From: a virus | Strand: one strand, 5' to 3' | Virus record (IMG/VR): IMGVR_UViG_3300031521_000190 | Location: 1 to 37,237 of that record | Length of the DNA stretch: 37,237 nt | In this document: positions 31,114-37,237 of the stretch, one piece after another | Layout of the letters: every line of letters begins with the position of its first letter | How positions within the stretch are numbered: position 1 is the first letter of the stretch | Notes under the pieces: model-generated | The model's database searches: none | What the model was told of the DNA's origin: nothing | Seen by the model: the letters and a program-made list of their open reading frames with translations, nothing else | Position numbers and translations under genes: made by a program

Positions 31114-31788
31114 TTGAAAATATTAGTAGCTTGTGAAGAAAGCCAGGCAGTAACAATAGAGTTGAGAAAGTTGGGGCATGAAGCCTATAGCTGTGATATT
31201 GAACCGTGTTCTGGCGGTCATCCTGAATGGCACATAATGGAAGATGTTACATTTTTGGTTGATGGATTTAATGTTTTTAAAACGGTAGACGGGGTGAGGC
31301 ACACCTCATTATTAGGAAGAAACTGGGATATGATTATAGCATTTCCGCCGTGTACCTATCTTACTAATGCAGGAGCTAGGCATTTGTGGAAGAATCATGA
31401 ATTAAATCAAGAACGGTATGAAAAAGGTCTTGAAGGAAAAAAATTCTTCATGATGTTCTATAATGCGAATTGCGAAAAGATAGCAATAGAAAATCCTACA
31501 CCTAGCCGTATATATGAGTTGCCTGAAAAATCACAGGTAATACAGCCATACATGTTTGGACACCCATTTACAAAACGCACACAGTTGTGGCTTAAAGGAT
31601 TGCCTCTATTGCTGCCAACAGAAGAAGTGGAGCCTGAAAGAACATGGTGCCCGTCTGGATCTTATTCAGGAAAACATGGAGATAAACATAGAGGAATGTT
31701 CACAACGGATAGGGCTAAAAACAGAAGCAAGACATTTCCAGGGATTGCAAAGGCCATGGCGGAGCAATGGGCTGAATTAAATACATAA
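31114..31788 (+). CDS. DNA cytosine methyltransferase-like protein
   Basis: 224-aa protein starting with TTG. Motif I is replaced by the short ILVACEESQAVTIELRKLGHEAYSCD form of phage-type C5 methyltransferases. FPPCTYLTNAG carries the PPC catalytic Cys motif at about 81, and IENP stands where C5 enzymes have ENV. A TKRTQLWLKGLP segment and a compact end replace the usual target-recognition domain. It probably modifies phage DNA against restriction; activity is not assured given its small size. Confidence 0.78.
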   Translation: MKILVACEESQAVTIELRKLGHEAYSCDIEPCSGGHPEWHIMEDVTFLVDGFNVFKTVDGVRHTSLLGRNWDMIIAFPPCTYLTNAGARHLWKNHELNQERYEKGLEGKKFFMMFYNANCEKIAIENPTPSRIYELPEKSQVIQPYMFGHPFTKRTQLWLKGLPLLLPTEEVEPERTWCPSGSYSGKHGDKHRGMFTTDRAKNRSKTFPGIAKAMAEQWAELNT

Positions 31789-31835
31789 GGCATTGAAATC
31801 AAAGATTCAAGTCTAATTTAAAAAAGGAGAACGAG

Positions 31836-31889
31836 TTGTGCGCACAGAAAACTATAGTCTCTCCGGTGAAAAATGTTAAAAATAAATGA
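31836..31889 (+). CDS. Possible 17-aa leader frame before the adenine/N4 methyltransferase
   Basis: AAGGAG is followed by TTG 31836 and a frame of 17 codons ending 17 nt inside the next gene. The methyltransferase itself has only a weak GGTGA site, so translation of this leader could feed it. An overlapping GTG frame at 31838 is an alternative. Confidence 0.3.
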   Translation: MCAQKTIVSPVKNVKNK

Positions 31890-32727
31890 ATTATATAATG
31901 TAGATTGTTTTGAAGGAATGAAGGAAATTGACGACAGTTCTGTAGATTGTATTATCTGTGATTTACCTTATGGGCAGACAGCTAGGAATAAGTGGGATTC
32001 TGTAATACCGTTTAATGATTATATTATAATCGGGAAAACGACTATCTACGAGAAAGATGTGTGGAGGGTTTGCCTTGAACACGGAAAGTCTATTCAAGAA
32101 GGACTTGAATGGTTTAATAGAAACAAGGAACCGGGGCTATGGACTTATTATGAAGGAATCATAAAAGATAACGGAGCAATTATATTGTTTGGAAACGGAA
32201 TGTTTACTGCGGATTTGATGCAGAGTAATCGTAAATTATGGAGATATAATTTAATTTGGGAGAAGACACAGCCAACTGGATTTCAGAATGCAAATAGGAT
32301 GCCGATGAGGTCACATGAAGATATTTGTATCTTTTATAAAAAGCCTCCGGTGTATAATCCACAAAAGACAACGGGACACGAACGAAAAGTGAGCACAGCA
32401 AAACATAAAAGAAATAGCAAGCAATCAACTAATTACAGAGAAATTGAGAATTATACATATGATAGCACTGAAAGATACCCAAGGTCTATCTGGAAATTTG
32501 CGAAAGATAGTCAAAAGTCAGCATTACACCCAACGCAGAAACCAGTTGCCTTAATAGAGGAATTGATTAAAACATATACAAACGAAGGGGATTTGATTCT
32601 TGATAATTGTGCTGGAAGTATGACTACTGCAGTAGCGGCTATAAACACAAAACGAAATTACATATGCATGGAAAAAGACAAGGAAATATTTGAAACTGGT
32701 CGTAATAGGATATTAGATTTGAAATGA
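31873..32727 (+). CDS. Site-specific N4/N6 DNA methyltransferase (beta class-like)
   Basis: 284-aa protein. The catalytic DLPYG (the DPPY equivalent) lies near residue 33 ahead of a central target-recognition region, and the SAM-binding ILDNCAGSMTTAVAAI motif is near 240; this order fits beta-class N4-cytosine or N6-adenine enzymes. HPTQKPVALIEELI is also a family landmark. ATG 31873 is used because an in-frame TGA lies just upstream. No restriction nuclease is encoded nearby, so it is a solitary phage methylase, probably for self-protection. Confidence 0.9.
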   Translation: MLKINELYNVDCFEGMKEIDDSSVDCIICDLPYGQTARNKWDSVIPFNDYIIIGKTTIYEKDVWRVCLEHGKSIQEGLEWFNRNKEPGLWTYYEGIIKDNGAIILFGNGMFTADLMQSNRKLWRYNLIWEKTQPTGFQNANRMPMRSHEDICIFYKKPPVYNPQKTTGHERKVSTAKHKRNSKQSTNYREIENYTYDSTERYPRSIWKFAKDSQKSALHPTQKPVALIEELIKTYTNEGDLILDNCAGSMTTAVAAINTKRNYICMEKDKEIFETGRNRILDLK

Positions 32728-32760
32728 AAAATTTAAGTATGAAAGAGGAGGAGTTGAGAT

Positions 32761-33540
32761 ATCGCAGATAAAAGATTAATTGACAAAACTGGTGAAATTA
32801 GAACAAATAATAAAGGTACAGAAATGGAAATAATTAGATATAGATGCCATTCAGACATGGATATCGAGTTTTTAGATAATTATCATTACATCAAGAACCG
32901 TACTACATATTCAAATTTTATCAATGGACAAATCAAAAATCCGTTTGATAAATCAGTGTATAACATTGGATACATTGGCGATGGGATTCATGCTTGCAGA
33001 CTAGACAAAGACGGAATGACTCAAGAATATGAATCATGGTTACTTATGCTAAGAAGGTGTTATTCTGAGAGAAATAAAAATAAATATCCTGCATATTTTG
33101 GAATTTGCTTTGTAAATCAAGATTGGCACAATTTTCAGAATTTTGCAGAATGGTATAAAGAAAATAGATATGATGTCAATGAGCGACTGCATTTGGATAA
33201 AGATATTTTAAATCCGGGAAACAAAGAATACTCTTCGAAAAAGTGTTTACTTGTTCCGCAAAGAATAAATGAATTATTCACATACAAGAGAAATAACGAT
33301 GGACTTCCAATGGGGGTAAGAAAAACTTCTACTGGTAGATATAGCACCGGATATAATGGTAAAAATATTGGAACATTCAATACATTGAAAGAAGCGTTTA
33401 GCATGTATAAAGTACATAAAGAATCAGCAATTAAAGAGGTAGCAACAGAGTATAAGAACATTATACCATCAAAGCTTTATGACTCGCTATTAAACTATGA
33501 GGTAATTATTGAGAACGATATAAATTTTAGAGTGTCATAA
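32761..33540 (+). CDS. HNH/AP2-type putative homing-endonuclease-like protein, copy 3
   Basis: 259-aa paralog of the genes at 7543 and 8368. It shares LMLRRCYSERN, WHNFQNFAEWY, LHLDKDILNPGNKEYS, LLVPQRIN and an AP2-like ending (GRYSTGYNGKNIGTFNTL). The annotated-style ATG 32824 has no ribosome site, while AGGAGG lies 9 nt before ATC 32761. The residues from there on (RLIDK.. and NNKGTEM) match copy 1 (RLNNKGTLM). An in-frame TGA stands at 32755, so no ATG, GTG or TTG start is available at this position. Confidence 0.75.
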   Translation: MADKRLIDKTGEIRTNNKGTEMEIIRYRCHSDMDIEFLDNYHYIKNRTTYSNFINGQIKNPFDKSVYNIGYIGDGIHACRLDKDGMTQEYESWLLMLRRCYSERNKNKYPAYFGICFVNQDWHNFQNFAEWYKENRYDVNERLHLDKDILNPGNKEYSSKKCLLVPQRINELFTYKRNNDGLPMGVRKTSTGRYSTGYNGKNIGTFNTLKEAFSMYKVHKESAIKEVATEYKNIIPSKLYDSLLNYEVIIENDINFRVS

Positions 33541-33553
33541 GAAAGGAAAATGA

Positions 33554-33775
33554 ATGCTCAAAACATTTAAAGAAATGTGCGATGATGAATCAATTTGCGA
33601 TTATTGCAGAGCGGAACCTGGAGTATTTGGCACTCCAAGTGGATATGTGTCATGCGAGGGATCGTGGTGTGGGGAAGCTTATGATAAATATTTAGACAAC
33701 GAAGGCGTTACTGAGAACATTATTAAATACGCAAGTAAAGTAAAATTATTAAACAAGGAGGATTCTAATGAGTAA
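33554..33775 (+). CDS. Small zinc-binding-like protein
   Basis: 73-aa protein with CDYC near the start and CEGSWC in the middle, likely one metal site. It follows GAAAGGAAA, and its stop overlaps the next start by 8 nt. Similar proteins occur in other Clostridia phages; function unknown. Confidence 0.7.
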   Translation: MLKTFKEMCDDESICDYCRAEPGVFGTPSGYVSCEGSWCGEAYDKYLDNEGVTENIIKYASKVKLLNKEDSNE

Positions 33776-34373
33776 AACAATGACGTTTAATTTTGACTGT
33801 GATGAAGTATTTGAAGGAATCAAGCAAGGAGTAATTAGAGAATTAGCTGAAACTGAATTTGACGGAGACAGGAATCGTGCTGTTAGCGAGATTAAGTCAG
33901 AGATACTATCAAAAATCAGACTTACATATAAAGATGAAAATGATTTAAAGGAAGAAATTAAATCGGAAATTAAAAATAAAGTATACGGAAATCTTCTCAA
34001 AGAAGTCAGCGAAAAATATCTAAATCAGTTTAATGAATATATTGAGAATCAATTATCAAAGAATCCATGCAGATTATCTGAACTGGAAAACAAGATCAAG
34101 AAAGAAACTTCAGATGCACTTTACGACAGCTTATATTATAAAATTCAGAATAGCATTGAATCAAAAATGCAGACGGCTATTTCAAAACTTATCAATTCAA
34201 TCGGCGGTAATAATGTAAAAATTGATGGATCTGACGAGATGATTTCAAAAGAATATTACGATGAATTGATTCATAAAGGCGAGATATTAGAAGCCCTTGA
34301 AGCTGGTGGAGTGAACAATTGGGAATGGTATTCAGAATCTTTAGAAAATTATTTTGGAGAAGACGAGGATTAA
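33768..34373 (+). CDS. Helical hypothetical protein
   Basis: 201-aa protein composed largely of charged amphipathic helices with repeated lysine/glutamate patterns (EIKSEILSKI, EIKSEIKNKV). The C-terminal 50 residues form a separate small domain with ISKEYYDELIHKGEILEALEAGG and NNWEWY. ATG follows AAGGAGG and overlaps its neighbour. It could be a scaffold or coiled-coil protein; no family is named. Confidence 0.7.
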   Translation: MSKTMTFNFDCDEVFEGIKQGVIRELAETEFDGDRNRAVSEIKSEILSKIRLTYKDENDLKEEIKSEIKNKVYGNLLKEVSEKYLNQFNEYIENQLSKNPCRLSELENKIKKETSDALYDSLYYKIQNSIESKMQTAISKLINSIGGNNVKIDGSDEMISKEYYDELIHKGEILEALEAGGVNNWEWYSESLENYFGEDED

Positions 34374-34406
34374 ATAAAGAATTTATAGAGAGAGTGAGGT
34401 GACAAG

Positions 34407-34634
34407 ATGGGGCAATTTGTAGCATCTACGGAAGTCTATTTTAGCGGAGAAGAAAAAGAAATCAAAGTGAATACAATGAAGAAAGAGTTAGAGAAATTGC
34501 TTGATTGCATTCGGATTGATGATGGAAAATATCAAATCATAATAAATAAGGCCGAAGACAAAGATGTGCCAACAAAACCACTTGACATTGATTATATGAC
34601 AGGTAAGTCAAAGATCAGAATGGATAACAAATAA
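34407..34634 (+). CDS. Hypothetical small protein
   Basis: 75-aa protein of unknown function, with a beta start, a helix at 23-36 and a basic end. ATG lies behind GAGGTGA. Confidence 0.62.
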   Translation: MGQFVASTEVYFSGEEKEIKVNTMKKELEKLLDCIRIDDGKYQIIINKAEDKDVPTKPLDIDYMTGKSKIRMDNK

Positions 34635-34666
34635 AAGCGATGTTTTAAAGAGAAAAGGAGAGCTTC

Positions 34667-34945
34667 ATGAGAAAGTGTTTTGTATATAATAATGCTGAAT
34701 GTTCCTGTTGTAAGGACGAGGTTTGTCTTGATTCTACGGGTGATTGTAGGTCATTTATTTCTTCAGATCATATTACTGATTTTAGAAATAAAATTTCTAT
34801 TCTGGTAAATACATATAAAATAAGCGAAGAACAAGCTGGTTGCTATTTGAGTAATTTTGATGATGAATTCATATGTAGAAAATATAACGGTGGTTGTAAA
34901 GAATATGATTCTTGTAAAAAGATATCTGGTGAAACCATGAAATAA
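34667..34945 (+). CDS. Cysteine-rich hypothetical protein
   Basis: 92-aa protein with nine cysteines. The N-terminal cluster (C4, C12, C14, C15, C20, C27) and a C-terminal cluster (CRKYNGGCKEYDSC) flank a helix. It may hold two metal sites or disulfides. ATG follows AAAAGGAGAG. No function is known. Confidence 0.68.
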   Translation: MRKCFVYNNAECSCCKDEVCLDSTGDCRSFISSDHITDFRNKISILVNTYKISEEQAGCYLSNFDDEFICRKYNGGCKEYDSCKKISGETMK

Positions 34946-34979
34946 TACATTCATTTGATTATATAGGGAGGGTAAAATA

Positions 34980-35393
34980 TTGCGAAATATTAAATTTAGA
35001 GCATGGGATAAAGAAAGTGGATTAATGCTTAATATCCCAATAGTGGATTTTGGAGATGGAACTTGCTACCCATATTTACACGCAAAACCATTAGACTTTT
35101 GGAATGACGTTGTATTAATGCAAAGCACGGAGTTAAAAGATAATAACGGAAGTGACATCTATGAAGGAGATATTCTTGAAGACGAAGACGGGTTTTATGT
35201 TGCTAGATTCGACGCGAAACGCAGTTCTTTCGTATTTGATGTATATGGAGTGAGTGGAATGATGTTAGAATCTGGCTGGGACGAAACGGCAGGTGAGTTT
35301 AAGAAAATAGAGACTCTTCCATTCGATGACTTATACGATATTCCAAAAGTAATAGGAAATATTTACGAGAATAGCGAATTGATTAATAGATAA
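34980..35393 (+). CDS. YopX-family protein
   Basis: 137-aa YopX protein, a small beta-rich fold found in SPbeta and many Firmicutes prophages. Its signatures are the opening IKFRAWDKESGLM, MQSTELKDNNGSDIYEGDIL in the middle, and KVIGNIYENSEL at the end. TTG 34980 follows GGGAGGG. Its biochemical role is unknown. Confidence 0.92.
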   Translation: MRNIKFRAWDKESGLMLNIPIVDFGDGTCYPYLHAKPLDFWNDVVLMQSTELKDNNGSDIYEGDILEDEDGFYVARFDAKRSSFVFDVYGVSGMMLESGWDETAGEFKKIETLPFDDLYDIPKVIGNIYENSELINR

Positions 35394-35426
35394 ATCAATG
35401 TTTTCATGGAGGGAATAGGAGGTAAC

Positions 35427-35639
35427 ATGAATCCCGATAAGGTAATTTTTACGAAAAATAAAGATGGAACTTATTGTATTGAAGTGACTTGCAATTATCC
35501 AGATAGAACGACAGTCTTTGAAGGTCACAGATGCGATATTAAATGGAAAGATCCGTGTTGTGGCGTACCTGAGAATGTTGAGTTTCTTTCAAATATGGCA
35601 TCTGGCGCTATTTATTATAAGGGAATTACGAATGACTGA
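35427..35639 (+). CDS. Hypothetical small protein
   Basis: 70-aa protein of unknown function. ATG 35427 is preferred over ATG 35406 because AGGAGG lies just before it. Four cysteines (C12, C17, C31, C39-C40 region) might bind metal. Its stop overlaps the next start by 8 nt. Confidence 0.62.
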   Translation: MNPDKVIFTKNKDGTYCIEVTCNYPDRTTVFEGHRCDIKWKDPCCGVPENVEFLSNMASGAIYYKGITND

Positions 35640-35970
35640 CTTTAATAATCTCTCAACAACAGATCAGCTCGACTGGCTCTGCCGAAAGATAATCATTCAC
35701 AGCATAATCTACTATGATTACGACACAAACATCATTTCAGATCCGGATTACGATAAACTTGCTCGGCAGCTTGAACGGTTGGTGAACGACAATAGAGACA
35801 TAATCAGTAATTGTTATTATTATGAATGCTTAAAAGATTACACGGCAGCAACCGGATTTGATCTGAAGGATAGACTTGAAGATGAGCACAGAAAGTATCT
35901 CGAACATTTGGCAGGCATGTTTTTGGAACAATATAAATTATTGGCGGTTAAAAACGAAGGGAGAAAATAG
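35632..35970 (+). CDS. LigA Ia-domain-like small protein
   Basis: 112-aa protein whose residues 15-50 (LCRKIIIHSIIYYDYD, then ISDPDYDKLARQLERL) match the Ia subdomain of NAD+-dependent DNA ligases, which binds the nicotinamide-mononucleotide half of NAD+ (consensus YY-x-D-x-P-x-ISDAEYD-x-L). The nucleotidyltransferase and OB parts are absent, so it cannot ligate alone. Stand-alone relatives occur in Clostridia phages. It may bind NAD+ or modify the host ligase; this is speculative. Start ATG 35632 overlaps the upstream gene. Confidence 0.72.
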   Translation: MTDFNNLSTTDQLDWLCRKIIIHSIIYYDYDTNIISDPDYDKLARQLERLVNDNRDIISNCYYYECLKDYTAATGFDLKDRLEDEHRKYLEHLAGMFLEQYKLLAVKNEGRK

Positions 35971-35972
35971 AT

Positions 35973-36086
35973 ATGATATCCGGATTAGGATGGATTGTGA
36001 TATTGGTTACTGTAGCTGTATTAATCATAATTGAAGAAATATGCGACACATACAAAGAAACTCATAAAAGAGATAAAGACAAATAG
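35973..36086 (+). CDS. Single-helix membrane peptide
   Basis: 37-aa protein with a hydrophobic helix (about 5-22, rich in Val, Ile and Leu) and a charged C-terminal tail (about 23-37, with DTYKETHKRDKDK). A ribosome site GAAGGGAG precedes ATG 35973. It could be a small membrane anchor or regulator. Confidence 0.6.
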   Translation: MISGLGWIVILVTVAVLIIIEEICDTYKETHKRDKDK

Positions 36087-36119
36087 ATTCAACAATTCAT
36101 CAATAAAAGGAGAGGTTAA

Positions 36120-36638
36120 GTGTTAGACGTAGCAGTTAAGTATAAGGAAGAATTAAAAAATAAAATGTGTAGCATATGGTTTAAAGATAAATACAAATAT
36201 TATAATTTTGATACATACTACGAAGTATATGAACCAGACAACAAATCGTGGAATAGACATGAATTTGCGTCATTGGATTCAAACGGAAACGTGATTGGAT
36301 TTATAAAATATAATATAGACCGGCAAACATATTCGTGTAGTGGTTTTGCTGCAATTAATTTTACTGAAAATAAGGCAACATTTGGCATTGATATGGGAAC
36401 TGTATTGTCAGATATTTTTGAGAAATTTAAATTTAATAAGTTAAGCTTCTCTGTTGTCATTGGAAACCCAATTGAAAAATCCTACGATAAAGTTATTTCA
36501 AGATTCGGAGGCAGGATTGTGGGGGTATTTAAAAAAGATACGAAATTAATTGACGGAGATTTTTATGACGTTAAGCACTACGAGATATTTAGGGAAGATT
36601 ATTTAAAATCAAAAAAGGAGAAATTAGATGAAAAATAA
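36120..36638 (+). CDS. GNAT-like phage protein
   Basis: 172-aa protein with an acetyltransferase-like pattern: VIGFIKYNIDRQ (beta 2-3), CSGFAAINF, a long central strand ATFGIDMGTVLSDIFEKF, and KLSFSVVIGNPIEKSYDKVISRFGGRIVGVF, where GNAT proteins have the acetyl-CoA loop and C-terminal strands. GTG 36120 follows AGGAGAGG. The classic R/Q-x-x-G-x-G/A loop is not evident, so activity is uncertain. The stop overlaps the next start by 11 nt. Confidence 0.7.
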   Translation: MLDVAVKYKEELKNKMCSIWFKDKYKYYNFDTYYEVYEPDNKSWNRHEFASLDSNGNVIGFIKYNIDRQTYSCSGFAAINFTENKATFGIDMGTVLSDIFEKFKFNKLSFSVVIGNPIEKSYDKVISRFGGRIVGVFKKDTKLIDGDFYDVKHYEIFREDYLKSKKEKLDEK

Positions 36639-36834
36639 TAAAAATGCGGAGAAACAATTTCAGAAAACAGCGGAAGAAACTTTGAGTAAAGTTCAACTGA
36701 ACGGAATGAGAGCAGGAGCTACAGGAATCCTTGGAGCAGTATTGAATATGTGTAATGAGGGTAAGAGTGTTTCCGATATCAAATCGTTCTGCGAGAAGTC
36801 ACTTAATTTAGATGGAATGAAGGAGGATAAATAA
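36628..36834 (+). CDS. Hypothetical small protein
   Basis: 68-aa protein with a basic helical start, a glycine/alanine-rich centre (RAGATGILGAVLNM) and a helical end. It starts 11 nt inside the upstream gene behind AAAAGGAG. No family is recognised. Confidence 0.62.
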   Translation: MKNNKNAEKQFQKTAEETLSKVQLNGMRAGATGILGAVLNMCNEGKSVSDIKSFCEKSLNLDGMKEDK

Positions 36835-36835
36835 T

Positions 36836-37105
36836 ATGGAATTAAATGAATGTTGGTCGGCTCAAGTAGTAGAAGAATATAAGGGTATGTTACATGAGCA
36901 AAAAATGCAACACTATGGATTAGCTTGTGAGCTACAAGCGCCACACGTAATTCATAGAGCAGAAGTAAAACAAGATGGTGATATGTGGTGTTGTATTTTA
37001 GGCGATTTACCGACTGGGGTTGTCGGATTCGGAACAACACCTAAAAAGGCGTGTGACGAGTTTGACAGAGTATGGCACGAAGGATATAAGACAACGAATC
37101 AGTAA
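36836..37105 (+). CDS. HicB-like small phage protein
   Basis: 89-aa protein whose last 45 residues (DMWCCILGDLPTGVVGFGTTPKKACDEFDRVWHEGY) resemble the C-terminal part of HicB-type beta-alpha folds seen in orphan phage proteins. The helix-turn-helix of true antitoxins is missing. It starts right after a stop, behind GAAGGAGG. Confidence 0.68.
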   Translation: MELNECWSAQVVEEYKGMLHEQKMQHYGLACELQAPHVIHRAEVKQDGDMWCCILGDLPTGVVGFGTTPKKACDEFDRVWHEGYKTTNQ

Positions 37106-37120
37106 ATTTATGGAAGGACG

Positions 37121-37237
37121 GTGATAAACATAAACAAAAAGTATTGTAAAATATGTGGAAAAGAAATGAAGTGGAACTATACTCACGATGACGGAGAATG
37201 GTATACCTGTGATTGTGACGGGGTACTAGAAATTGAT
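37121..37237 (+). CDS. Zinc-ribbon protein, cut off by the window end
   Basis: The open frame encodes KKYCKICGKEMKWNY followed by YTCDCDG, a zinc ribbon, and runs off the end. No ATG is present upstream. GTG 37121 is only 3 nt from GGAAGG, while ATA 37130, in the context AACATAAACAAAAAG, sits 9 nt downstream. The start is therefore undecided. Confidence 0.55.
   Translation, partial: MININKKYCKICGKEMKWNYTHDDGEWYTCDCDGVLEID

Noticed and set aside
1-37237. CRISPR array, insertion sequences or a retron/DGR
   Set aside because: No regularly spaced direct repeats, transposase or reverse transcriptase were seen in any frame.

Overview
This is an AT-rich, tightly packed stretch of a temperate phage or prophage. 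About 60 genes, nearly all on the + strand, are mostly preceded by strong GGAGG-type ribosome binding sites. The base composition, ribosome binding sites and gene families point to a Firmicutes host, most likely class Clostridia; the taxon is an inference. The architecture recalls the Bacillus SPbeta group: a MrpR-like inactive tyrosine-recombinase repressor, repeated operator elements in early promoters, a phage-encoded replisome with its own DNA polymerase III alpha, a YopX protein and many small accessory genes. No structural, packaging or lysis genes are seen, so this is the immunity, early and replication part of a larger genome.

Layout. (1) 0-3.1 kb: accessory genes, including a small methyltransferase and an RNA 2'-phosphotransferase (KptA/Tpt1). 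(2) 3.1-5.9 kb: regulatory switch. A minus-strand XRE regulator diverges from a MazF toxin gene with paired operators between them; then come the MrpR-like repressor and a 97-aa orphan gene, both with LexA-box-like sites. (3) 5.8-15.3 kb: first long early operon, with an antirepressor, two HNH/AP2-type genes (one frameshifted), zinc-ribbon proteins and an RtcB RNA ligase. (4) 15.3-28.0 kb: replication operon: ssDNA-binding-like protein, Sak4-like ATPase, possible helicase loader, DnaB-like helicase, primase, RecB-like nuclease, DnaE polymerase and RecD-like helicase. (5) 28.1-37.2 kb: third operon: ASCH protein, a tRNA-like RNA, HD hydrolase, two DNA methyltransferases, a third HNH/AP2 gene, YopX, a LigA-Ia-like protein, a GNAT-like protein and small genes. 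The last gene runs off the window.

How it works together. Three sigma-A-type promoters (5784, 15315, 28091) head the three long operons. Each has a 17-bp spacer holding the same 13-bp element (ACYAnRTAGCAAT) at the same phase. Two have a further good copy 37 bp downstream and the third a degenerate one 41 bp downstream; extra copies sit at 5206 and 15475. The simplest reading is that one repressor, most likely the MrpR-like protein at 4244-5179, silences all three operons.

Two further themes stand out. Several genes seem to start at near-cognate codons: three HNH/AP2 paralogs at AUU, AUA and AUC, and the replicative helicase at ACG. The phage also carries a MazF RNase together with RtcB and KptA, which repair RNA ends, suggesting an RNA-damage and repair axis.
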